In this document: one piece after another, positions 14,895-22,272 of the stretch | Layout: each line of letters starts with the position of its first letter | How positions within the stretch are numbered: position 1 is the first letter of the stretch | Assembly: GCF_900099905.1 (NCBI RefSeq) | Contig: NZ_FNEE01000010.1 | Location: 104,890 to 168,889 of the forward strand | Source: Mesorhizobium muleiense | GTDB taxonomy: Bacteria > Pseudomonadota > Alphaproteobacteria > Rhizobiales > Rhizobiaceae | Reading direction: 5' to 3' | DNA length: 64,000 nucleotides | Made by a program: the position numbers and the translations under genes | Notes under the pieces: model-generated | What the model was told of the DNA's origin: nothing | Seen by the model: only the letters and a program-made list of their open reading frames with translations | Databases searched by the model: none

Positions 14895-17861
14895 CTAATG
14901 CGCCTCTTCCCAATTGTCGGCGGCGCGAGCGTCGACGTGCAGCGGCACCGACATCGACACCGCCGGCATCGCGGCGTTCTCCATGACATGACGCACGACG
15001 GGGATCGTCGCCTCGACCTCCGCTTCGGCCGTCTCGAAGACCAGTTCGTCATGCACTTGCAGCAGCATGCGGGCGGACAGCTTCGCCTTTTCCAGCGCTT
15101 CGTCCATGCGGATCATGGCGCGGCGGATGATGTCGGCCGCGGTGCCCTGCAGCCGGGCGTTGATCGAGGCGCGCTCGTTGAAGGCACGGACCGACGGGTT
15201 TGACGACCGTATCTCCGGGTAGTGGATGCGGCGGCCGAAGATCGTTTCGACATAGCCGTATTCGCGGGCATAGGCCTTGGTCGCGTCGATATAATCGCGG
15301 ATGCCGGGGAAGCGTTCGAAGTATTTCTTGATATAGGCGCCGGCCTCTTCGCGCGGGATCGACAGCTGGTTGGCCAGGCCAAAGGCGGAAATGCCGTAGA
15401 TGATGCCAAAATTGATCGCCTTGGCGCGGCGGCGTACCTCCGAGGGCATGCCCTCGACCGGCACGTTGAACATCTCCGAGGCGGTGATGGCGTGGATGTC
15501 GGCGCCGTCGGCAAACGCCTGCTTGAGCTGCGGGATCTCGGCGACATGGGCGAGCACGCGCAGCTCGATCTGGCTGTAGTCGGCGGAAACCAGCTTGTTG
15601 CCCTTGTCGGCGATGAACGCCGTCCGGATCTTTCGCCCCTCGACGGTGCGTACCGGAATGTTCTGCAAATTGGGATCGGAGGACGACAGCCGGCCCGTCG
15701 TCGTTGCGGCAAGCGCGTATGAGGTGTGGACGCGCTTCGTATCGGGATGGACGAAACCGGGCAGCGCATCGGTATAGGTCGATTTCAATTTGGTCAGCTG
15801 GCGCCAGTCGACGATCTTGCGCGGCAGCTCGTGGCCTTCTGCGGCGAGGTCTTCCAGGAGCTGGGCCGAGGTCGACCATTGGCCGGTCTTGGTCTTGGAG
15901 CCGCCGGGCAGGCCCATCCTGCCGAACAGGATGTCGCCGAGCTGTTTTGGCGAGCCGATATTGATGCGCTCGCCGACGAGCTGGTAGATCTCGTCCTCCA
16001 GCCGCGCGGCGCCCTGTGCCAGCTCGCCGGAGAGCCGCGACAGGATCTGCCGGTCGACGGAGATGCCGCGCTGCTCCATCCTTGCCAGAACCGGCACCAG
16101 CGGCCGTTCCAGCCGCTCGTAGACCGAGACGAGGCCCTTGGCGGCAAGCCGCGGCTTCAGCACCCGCCAGAGCCTGAGCGTCACATCGGCGTGCTCCGCG
16201 GCATAGGCCGTTGCCTTATCGATGTCGACCTGGTCGAAGCCGACGAAGCTTCTTCCAGAGCCGGCCAGCTCCTTGAGGGCAATGGGAGAGTGGCGGATCC
16301 ACTTTTCCGACAGAGCCGCCATGCTGTGGCCGCCGGACGTGCCTGCATCGAGCACGTAGGAAATCAGCATGGTGTCGTCGAAGGGGGCGATATCGATGCC
16401 GTGGCGGCTCATGACGACGAGGTCGTATTTCAGCTCCTGAACGATCTTGAGAACCGACCTGTCCTCCAGCAACGGCTTCAGAATGGCAAGCGCATCACGG
16501 ATCGGAATCTGGTTTTCGACCACTCCGCCGCCGAGCAGGTCGCCATTGCCGCGTTTGTGGGCGAGCGGCACATAGGCGGCGCGACCGGGCGCAGTGGCTA
16601 TGGCCAGGCCGATCAACTCGGCCTGCATCGGATCGGCTGAATTGGTCTCGGTGTCGAAGCCGACGATGCCGGCCTCCATCGCCACGGCCACCCATGCCTT
16701 CAACACTTCAGTGTCGCGGATGGAGACGTAGGCGCCGGTGTCGATCTTGCTGGCGGTGGCGTCCTCGAAGCGAAGCGCCGAGAGAAGCGATGGGGTGTCG
16801 CCTTGTTTGGGTTCCACCTTGACGGTGGCCGGCACCGCTTCCCCGGCTTCGTCTGTCACTGTGCCCGCCGCGCTTTCGGCGGCGCCCGGCACGCCAAACC
16901 CCATATCGGGACCATGCGCGGTGTCGGCGCGCTCGATAATGACGGGCATGGCCTTGACGTCAGCCGCTTCTGTTCCGGTTGCTTCCGCCACGCGGCGGGT
17001 CAGCGAGGAGAATTCCATCGTCTTGAGGAAGCCGATCAGCCTTGGTCCGTCGGGCGGGTGCAACACGAAATCATCGAGCCCGCCGTTCAACGGCACGTCG
17101 TTCTTCAGCGTCACCAGTTCACGCGAGATGCGCGCCTTGTCGGCATTGGCGATGATCGATTCGCGGCGCTTGTCCTGCTTGATCTCGGTGGCACGGGCGA
17201 GCAGCGTATCGAGATCGCCGAACTGTTCCAGCAATTGCGCCGCCGTCTTCGGCCCGATGCCGGGCACGCCCGGCACATTGTCGACCGAATCGCCGGTCAG
17301 CGCCTGCAGGTCGATCATTTTTTCCGGCGGCACGCCCCATTTCTCGATCACCTCGGGAACGCCGATCTGGCGGTCCTTCATCGGGTCGTACATGGCGACC
17401 GAAGGGCCGACCAGCTGCATCAGATCCTTGTCGGAGGAGATGATGGTGGTGTCGGCGCCGGCTTCGCAGGCAAGCCGGCAATAGGTGGCGATCAGGTCGT
17501 CGGCCTCGTAGCCTTCCGTCTCGAGGCAGGGCAGGTTGAAGGCCCTGGTCGCCTGGCGGATCAGGCCGAACTGCGGGATCAGATCTTCCGGCGGTGCCGA
17601 GCGGTTGGCCTTGTATTCGGGGTAGAGGTCGTTGCGGAAGGTTTTCGACGAATAGTCGAAGATGACGGCGAAATGCGTCGGCACGATGCCGACATCGGTG
17701 TTGCGGGCGTCCTGCGTCAGCTTCCACACCATGTTGCAGAAGCCGAGAACGGCACTGGTCGGCAGCCCATCGGATTTGCGGGTCAGTGGCGGCAGCGCGT
17801 GATAGGCACGGAAGATGTAGCCGGAGCCGTCGACAAGGAACAGATGATCGCCTTTTTTCAT
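14895..17861 (-). CDS. polA: DNA polymerase I
   Basis: A 988-residue, full-length PolA. The 5-prime nuclease domain occupies about residues 1-300 (LFLVDGSGYIFRAYHALPPL, GVPGIGPKTAAQLL); the 3-5-prime proofreading domain is about 390-580 with an intact DxE motif in GFDTETN, so it should be active, unlike some bacterial PolAs; the polymerase domain holds motif A (DYSQIELRVLAH), motif B (RRRAKAINFGIIYG) and motif C (LQVHDELVFE). It acts in Okazaki-fragment processing and excision repair. A spacer of roughly 50 residues between the nuclease and exonuclease domains is low-complexity. Confidence 0.97.
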   Translation of the reverse strand: MKKGDHLFLVDGSGYIFRAYHALPPLTRKSDGLPTSAVLGFCNMVWKLTQDARNTDVGIVPTHFAVIFDYSSKTFRNDLYPEYKANRSAPPEDLIPQFGLIRQATRAFNLPCLETEGYEADDLIATYCRLACEAGADTTIISSDKDLMQLVGPSVAMYDPMKDRQIGVPEVIEKWGVPPEKMIDLQALTGDSVDNVPGVPGIGPKTAAQLLEQFGDLDTLLARATEIKQDKRRESIIANADKARISRELVTLKNDVPLNGGLDDFVLHPPDGPRLIGFLKTMEFSSLTRRVAEATGTEAADVKAMPVIIERADTAHGPDMGFGVPGAAESAAGTVTDEAGEAVPATVKVEPKQGDTPSLLSALRFEDATASKIDTGAYVSIRDTEVLKAWVAVAMEAGIVGFDTETNSADPMQAELIGLAIATAPGRAAYVPLAHKRGNGDLLGGGVVENQIPIRDALAILKPLLEDRSVLKIVQELKYDLVVMSRHGIDIAPFDDTMLISYVLDAGTSGGHSMAALSEKWIRHSPIALKELAGSGRSFVGFDQVDIDKATAYAAEHADVTLRLWRVLKPRLAAKGLVSVYERLERPLVPVLARMEQRGISVDRQILSRLSGELAQGAARLEDEIYQLVGERINIGSPKQLGDILFGRMGLPGGSKTKTGQWSTSAQLLEDLAAEGHELPRKIVDWRQLTKLKSTYTDALPGFVHPDTKRVHTSYALAATTTGRLSSSDPNLQNIPVRTVEGRKIRTAFIADKGNKLVSADYSQIELRVLAHVAEIPQLKQAFADGADIHAITASEMFNVPVEGMPSEVRRRAKAINFGIIYGISAFGLANQLSIPREEAGAYIKKYFERFPGIRDYIDATKAYAREYGYVETIFGRRIHYPEIRSSNPSVRAFNERASINARLQGTAADIIRRAMIRMDEALEKAKLSARMLLQVHDELVFETAEAEVEATIPVVRHVMENAAMPAVSMSVPLHVDARAADNWEEAH

Positions 17862-17989
17862 GGGACGAAGGGATAGCGCGGCGCGGCGTCGTGGTCCATG
17901 CCAAAGGCGGCCTCAACCACCGGTTCCGGCAACATCCCTGACACGTCGATCCGATCACGGGTATGTTACGAAAGTGTAATCTTCGTGCC

Positions 17990-18019
17990 CTTGAATCGCC
18001 ACGTTCGGAGACACAGATA
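17990..18019 (+). promoter_or_regulatory. Promoter candidate for the sRNA locus
   Basis: CTTGAAT with its -35 core at 17991-17996, 17 bases and CAGATA (18014-18019). CTTGAA resembles the rhizobial CTTGAC-N17-CTATAT consensus; the -10 box is weak. Transcription would begin near 18026. Confidence 0.4.
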
Positions 18020-18025
18020 AACGCC

Positions 18026-18173
18026 ATCGGCATTTTTCGCCGAGGTCCGGAGCAAGGCCCGTCCCCCGCCTATCCCGGACACTTGCGGCAGCCTATCCCC
18101 CCTCTCCGGGCTGCCGCATCGTTTCGAGTAAAGGCCGCCGTGGTTCCCCCCTCCACCACGGCGGCATTTTTTT
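18026..18173 (+). ncRNA. Trans-acting sRNA candidate, AbcR/alpha-r15-like
   Basis: Three successive stem-loops fill the polA-dipeptidase intergenic region: GTCCGG (18045-18050) with CCGGAC (18075-18080); TGCGGCAGC (18084-18092) with GCTGCCGCA (18110-18118); and a terminator GCCGCCGTGGT (18134-18144) with ACCACGGCGGC (18155-18165) followed by TTTTTTT. All three loops are C-rich and could pair with Shine-Dalgarno sequences (CCCCCGCC, CCCCCCTCTCC, CCCCCCTCC). No protein gene lies between polA and the terminator, so the terminator must end a short RNA. In Sinorhizobium the Hfq-dependent AbcR1/AbcR2 RNAs, which repress ABC-transporter mRNAs, sit between polA and the next gene. The identity as AbcR rests on position and architecture, not alignment. 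Confidence 0.72.
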
Positions 18174-18265
18174 GCCTTTCGGTGCCCGTGGTCCAACGAC
18201 CGCCGGCTTTTCGTTTCTGCCTCGCAGCTTTAGGGTTGCCGCTCAGAATCGAAAGGCTTGATAAA

Positions 18266-19651
18266 ATGTCCAGAATTTCTCCCGTCCTCGACCGCCTCGA
18301 CAAAAATCTCGACGAGAGCCTGGAGCGCCTGTTTGGCCTGCTCAGGATCAAGTCGATCTCCACCGATCCATCCTATGCCGCAGACTGCCGCAAGGCGGCG
18401 GAATGGCTGGTGGCTGAGCTCGAGCTGATCGGCTTCGACGCCAGCGTGCGAGACACGCAAGGCCATCCGATGGTGGTGGCGCACCATGACGGGCCGGCAG
18501 GCGCGCCGCATGTCCTGTTCTATGGCCATTACGACGTGCAGCCGGTCGACCCGATCGAGCTCTGGGAAAGCGATCCGTTCGCACCTTCGGTAAAGCAGAT
18601 CGAGCCCGGCCGCCAGGTGATCACGGGACGTGGTTCGGCTGACGACAAGGGGCAGTTGATGACCTTCGTCGAGGCTTGCCGCGCCTGGAAGCAGGTGTAT
18701 GGCGGGCTGCCGTGCCGCATCACAATTCTGTTCGAGGGCGAGGAGGAGTCCGGCTCGCCATCGCTGAAGCCGTTCCTCGAGGCAAATGCGGCCGAACTCA
18801 AGGCCGACTTCGCGCTTGTCTGCGACACCGGCATGTGGGACCGCGATACACCGTCCATCTGCGTCGCGCTGCGCGGGTTGGTCGGCGAGGAGATCACGGT
18901 GAAGGCTGCCGACCGCGACCTGCATTCCGGTCTTTATGGCGGTGCTGCCGCCAATCCGATTCGCATCCTGGCCAGGATCCTGGCCGACATCCACGACAAG
19001 GACGGCCGCGTCACCATTCCCGGTTTCTATGACGGTGTCGAGGAGACGCCTTCGCAGATCCTAAAATCGTGGGAGGCGCTCGGCGAGACCGCCGAGACGT
19101 TCCTTGGGCCTGTCGGCCTGTCGATCCCTTCCGGCGAACACGGCCGCTCGGTGCTCGAACTCACCTGGGCGCGGCCGACTGCCGAGTTCAACGGCATTAC
19201 CGGTGGCTATACCGGCAAAGGGTTCAAGACGGTGATCGCGGCGGAAGCCTCGGCAAAAGTGTCTTTCCGCCTCGTCCACAAGCAGGATCCGGAAAAGATC
19301 CGCGCCGCTTTCCAGGCCTTCGTCAGGGAGCGCATCCCGGCCGACTGCTCAGTCGATTTCCACCCGCATGGCGGCTCGCCGGCGATCCAGCTTTCCTACG
19401 ACTCGCCATTTCTCGCCAAGGCCAAGGACGCGCTGTCCGACGAGTGGCCGAAGCCGGCGGTGACCACGGGAAGCGGCGGCTCGATCCCGGTGGTCGGCGA
19501 TTTCCAGACTTATCTCGGCATCGAATCCTTGCTTGTCGGTTTCGGGCTCGACGATGACCGCATCCATTCGCCGAACGAGAAATACGAGATGAGTTCCTAC
19601 CACAAGGGCCAGCGCTCGTGGGCGCGCATTCTCGACGCGCTGACACGCTGA
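18266..19651 (+). CDS. M20-family dipeptidase (ArgE/DapE-like metallopeptidase)
   Basis: A 461-residue M20 peptidase with the full co-catalytic metal set: YGHYDVQP, GRGSADDKGQ, FEGEEESGS, LVCDTGMW and the late His in DRIHSPNEKYEM. A lid domain is inserted around residues 205-340. These cytoplasmic enzymes cleave dipeptides or related amides. The start at 18266 has AAAGG upstream; the same frame extends back through the sRNA terminator and is rejected. It stands divergent from polA, with the sRNA locus between. Confidence 0.92.
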   Translation: MSRISPVLDRLDKNLDESLERLFGLLRIKSISTDPSYAADCRKAAEWLVAELELIGFDASVRDTQGHPMVVAHHDGPAGAPHVLFYGHYDVQPVDPIELWESDPFAPSVKQIEPGRQVITGRGSADDKGQLMTFVEACRAWKQVYGGLPCRITILFEGEEESGSPSLKPFLEANAAELKADFALVCDTGMWDRDTPSICVALRGLVGEEITVKAADRDLHSGLYGGAAANPIRILARILADIHDKDGRVTIPGFYDGVEETPSQILKSWEALGETAETFLGPVGLSIPSGEHGRSVLELTWARPTAEFNGITGGYTGKGFKTVIAAEASAKVSFRLVHKQDPEKIRAAFQAFVRERIPADCSVDFHPHGGSPAIQLSYDSPFLAKAKDALSDEWPKPAVTTGSGGSIPVVGDFQTYLGIESLLVGFGLDDDRIHSPNEKYEMSSYHKGQRSWARILDALTR

Positions 19652-19707
19652 GAGGGCGAGACTGCAACTTTCTGTTGATTTTTAAGCGGATCGCGGCGAG
19701 GACGGGC

Positions 19708-19740
19708 TAGAGCGACGTGCGTCCAGTTGGACGCACGAAG
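19708..19740. repeat. Palindromic intergenic repeat, copy 1
   Basis: TGCGTCC-AGTT-GGACGCA with flanking AGAGCGACG. The same core is found at 22150-22184, suggesting a dispersed palindromic repeat. It lies just before the RNase D gene. Confidence 0.6.
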
Positions 19741-19768
19741 TACGCATGGGCCGCGACCGGAGAAGACG

Positions 19769-20389
19769 ATGAGCGATATCCGCTTCCACAAGAACGACCT
19801 GCCCGGGCTCTTGCACTACGACGTCGGGGCGGTCGCCATCGACACGGAGACGCTGGGGCTCAACCCGCATCGCGACCGGCTTTGCGTGGTGCAGATCTCG
19901 CCGGGCGACGGTTCCGCCGACGTCATCCAGATCGCCCCCGGCCAGAAGAAGGCGCCAAACCTCGTCAGCCTGCTCAGGAACCGCAGCATAACCAAGCTGT
20001 TCCATTTCGGCCGCTTCGATCTCGCCGTGCTCTACCACGCCTTCGGCGTCATGCCGGAGCCGGTGTTTTGCACCAAGATCGCCTCGCGGCTGACCCGAAC
20101 CTACACCGACCGGCACGGGCTGAAGGACATCTGCTTTGAGCTTCTCGGCGTCAGCCTGTCGAAGGCGCAGCAATCGTCCGACTGGGCGGCGGAGACGCTA
20201 TCGCCCGAACAACTCGAATACGCAGCCTCCGACGTGCTCTACCTGCACCAGCTGCGCGATGTGCTGACGATGCGGCTGGCCCGCGACAACCGTACCAAGG
20301 AGGCCGAGGCCTGCTTCCGCTTCCTGCCCACGCGTGCGAAACTCGACCTGATGGGCTGGGATGAGGCAGACATCTTCGCTCACAGCTAA
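19769..20389 (+). CDS. rnd: Ribonuclease D (single-domain)
   Basis: A 206-residue DEDD exonuclease with ExoI (AIDTETLGL), ExoII (FHFGRFDLAVL) and ExoIII (YAASDVLYLHQL) motifs, hence the tyrosine-type DEDDy family. It is much shorter than E. coli RNase D (375 residues) because it lacks the HRDC domains, as is common in Rhizobiales. It trims the 3-prime ends of tRNA and other stable RNA. GGAG lies upstream of the ATG at 19769. Confidence 0.9.
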   Translation: MSDIRFHKNDLPGLLHYDVGAVAIDTETLGLNPHRDRLCVVQISPGDGSADVIQIAPGQKKAPNLVSLLRNRSITKLFHFGRFDLAVLYHAFGVMPEPVFCTKIASRLTRTYTDRHGLKDICFELLGVSLSKAQQSSDWAAETLSPEQLEYAASDVLYLHQLRDVLTMRLARDNRTKEAEACFRFLPTRAKLDLMGWDEADIFAHS

Positions 20390-20440
20390 GTGGAACCAGG
20401 TGTTCGCCTCGACGTTCTATCGATCGATGGAGGGGATGAA

Positions 20441-20689
20441 ATGGCTGCCAGAAAACCAATCGAAACAGCACCCAGGGATGGCTCCAAGGTCACCGTCTAC
20501 TGGCAGGACAGCGACGGGGTGATGAACGAATCCATCGCGCAGTACAGGTCGCTCGACCGGCTGAAAGCGGCCGGCGGCGACTGGGACGAGAACGACACCG
20601 GCTGGTGGGCTTATACGGACGGTCATACGCAAAGAAAGATCGATCCGATCAGCTGGCGGCCTGCATCCGGGGATGACGACGGCGAATAA
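20441..20689 (+). CDS. Small conserved protein of unknown function
   Basis: An 82-residue soluble protein beginning MAARKPIETAPRDGSKVTVY and ending ISWRPASGDDDGE. The PIETAPRDG...W-P layout is seen in many short phage-like and alphaproteobacterial proteins of unknown role (DUF551-like). GGAGGGG lies seven bases upstream. No partner or function can be read from the context. Confidence 0.7.
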   Translation: MAARKPIETAPRDGSKVTVYWQDSDGVMNESIAQYRSLDRLKAAGGDWDENDTGWWAYTDGHTQRKIDPISWRPASGDDDGE

Positions 20690-20797
20690 TGACGCCGCTG
20701 GCGGCGCCGGCTTCTTTCCAATAGGTTGGACTTGTTGCAATCGGAGGTCGATTCGGAGCTTTCTGCTCCGCGACCATTCGCTCGGGAGGGATCTGCA

Positions 20798-21052
20798 ATG
20801 GGTACTGAGAGCCTGCTTGTCTTCATCATCATCGGCGCCATCGCCGGCTGGCTCGCCGGCTTGATCGTCAAGGGTTTCGGCCTCGGCCTGATCGGCAATA
20901 TCGTCGTCGGCATCGTTGGCGCCTTGATAGCCGGCTTGCTCTTCCCAAGGCTGGGATTCGCCATAGGCGGTGGCATACTTGCCTCCATTATCCACGCCAC
21001 GATCGGCGCGGTGATCCTGCTCGTGCTGATCAAGCTGGTGAAGCAGGCCTGA
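20798..21052 (+). CDS. GlsB/YeaQ/YmgE-family stress membrane protein
   Basis: An 84-residue, Gly- and Ile-rich membrane protein with three short helices and the family glycine pattern (IAGWLAGLIVKGFGLGLIGN, IVVGIVGALIAGLLF). Transglycosylase-associated GlsB proteins are induced by general stress; their biochemical role is not established. GGAGGG lies eight bases before the ATG. It is followed 27 bases later by another tiny membrane protein gene. Confidence 0.88.
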   Translation: MGTESLLVFIIIGAIAGWLAGLIVKGFGLGLIGNIVVGIVGALIAGLLFPRLGFAIGGGILASIIHATIGAVILLVLIKLVKQA

Positions 21053-21079
21053 TCCTGCGAAGCACATCAAGGGCGCGCC

Positions 21080-21226
21080 ATGAAACAGAACATGCTCTAT
21101 CTCGTCATCGGCGCGCTCGTCGTCGTGGTCATCGCGCTCGGCATCTATGTCTATCGCGAGCAAACCAGGCCGGAGGGCGTGGAACTCAAGATCGACGACA
21201 AGGGAATATCGATCCAGCGGAATTGA
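21080..21226 (+). CDS. 48-residue single-span membrane protein
   Basis: A small gene encoding MKQNMLYLVIGALVVVVIAL, then a YVYREQ junction and a soluble tail ending GVELKIDDKGISIQRN. One membrane helix (residues 5-23) with a short, probably cytoplasmic or periplasmic, tail. AAGGG sits upstream and the gene follows GlsB closely, so the two are likely co-transcribed. The function is unknown. Confidence 0.72.
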   Translation: MKQNMLYLVIGALVVVVIALGIYVYREQTRPEGVELKIDDKGISIQRN

Positions 21227-21352
21227 GCGGGTGTTGGGTTGGCGCGGCAAAGGAGCCGATGACCCCCATCAGGCCGAAAATTGACGATAAGGCAGGGGCC
21301 GCTCCATCCTTCGATGCACCCAAAGAGAAGCCAAGCTGGATATGGAATGAGA

Positions 21353-21381
21353 GTGACGTATCGACACATTCGCGGTATGAT
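21353..21381 (+). promoter_or_regulatory. Promoter candidate for the 129-residue gene
   Basis: GTGACG (21353-21358), 17 bases and TATGAT (21376-21381), about 50 bases before the gene start at 21431. Confidence 0.5.
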
Positions 21382-21430
21382 CTTGGTACAGGGAGTTTGG
21401 GGCCAACCCGCCTACTACTAGGAGGTTGCC

Positions 21431-21820
21431 ATGAGGCACCAAACACTGGACCAACTGCATACGGTGGCAAAGGTACACAGAGACCCAACGCCTCCGGCAA
21501 TGGACCGAACCCAGCGTCTCGAACGTTGGTCAAAACTTCTTGAACGGCAGCCCAACCGACTCCTCACCGCACTTATCGGGACCGAATATCGTTCGTCACC
21601 CGAGCGCGAAATTATGCGTAGCGAAGGCTCGCCAATATCGGTTGCCTTCGAGGATTCGATCCTGCGCGATGAGGGGCTGAAAGACGATACTTATGGCGAA
21701 GCAAAGCGTTTCTTCGAATTGACCGACAATGAGCTCCACGAAATTGTCTGCTACTGCCATGTGGGCGAGACGATGCAATCATCCTGGGCAGCGCTTTCCG
21801 TTCGTGCTGCGATTGGCTAA
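21431..21820 (+). CDS. Hypothetical protein, 129 residues
   Basis: A soluble protein starting MRHQTLDQLHTVAKVHRDPT, with RTQRLERWSKLLERQP and a C-terminal region FFELTDNELHEIVCYCHVGE. The layout resembles a group of Rhizobiales/Bradyrhizobium hypothetical proteins, but no function is known. A perfect AGGAGG lies five bases before the ATG and a promoter-like sequence stands at 21353-21381. Its single CYC pair is not enough to predict metal binding. Confidence 0.7.
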   Translation: MRHQTLDQLHTVAKVHRDPTPPAMDRTQRLERWSKLLERQPNRLLTALIGTEYRSSPEREIMRSEGSPISVAFEDSILRDEGLKDDTYGEAKRFFELTDNELHEIVCYCHVGETMQSSWAALSVRAAIG

Positions 21821-21878
21821 CGCATGATCCCCCAGTGCGCGTGACTTTGGTGACAAGGTCATGCGTAGATTCAATGGT

Positions 21879-21918
21879 TTAGAGCGCGATCGAACGCACT
21901 TTACCGATCGCGCTCTAA
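21879..21918. repeat. Perfect 14-bp inverted repeat
   Basis: TTAGAGCGCGATCG (21879-21892), a 12-base loop and CGATCGCGCTCTAA (21905-21918). No T-run follows. It looks like a dispersed palindromic intergenic element and could end the transcript of the 129-residue gene. Confidence 0.6.
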
Positions 21919-22149
21919 TGACGAGCATAGATTGCGGCAACCTTGCTATCGGCGGTCCGCGCCGAACGACTGCGGCTGGGCAGTTGATGCCGAAATGCGA
22001 GAACGCCCGCCGTCTCGCGATAGACGCCATTGTTGCCGACCGCCAGGAGCAAGGAACGGAGCGGTGACGTGCCGTAACGCATTGAATTAACTTTGAACCA
22101 TTTAACCCGCCCTTAAATCGCCGCATCTACTCTTCACCCGGAACGCCAT
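21919..22149. other. Intergenic stretch upstream of the penicillin-binding protein
   Basis: No gene is supported here. Around 22080-22120 the sequence becomes AT-rich (TTGAATTAACTTTGAACCAT) and probably holds the promoter of the following gene. Confidence 0.4.
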
Positions 22150-22247
22150 GGAGCGACGTGCGTCCGTTCGGACGCACGCTCTAAGACTTTGAAGCTTCGC
22201 ATCGGCTTTTTCCGAAAATCGATTCCGATTTTCAGGCCGATGCGACA
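22150..22247. repeat. Composite palindromic repeat, copy 2
   Basis: Two palindromes in tandem: a stem with arms TGCGTCC and GGACGCA within GAGCGACG...CGCTC (22150-22184), shared with 19708-19740, and GCATCGGC...GCCGATGC (22199-22247) enclosing CCGAAAATC and CGATTTTC. The open frame of the next gene runs through this repeat, which argues against starting the protein there. Confidence 0.65.
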
Positions 22248-22272
22248 GGCATCGGGACAGACAGCACAGCGC

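Noticed and set aside
17963-18265. N-terminal extension of the M20 dipeptidase
   Set aside because: It would translate through three hairpins and a rho-independent terminator; the ATG at 18266 has a ribosome site and matches the family start.
22189-22272. 28-residue N-terminal extension of the penicillin-binding protein
   Set aside because: These codons are a palindromic intergenic repeat, not a conserved protein segment.
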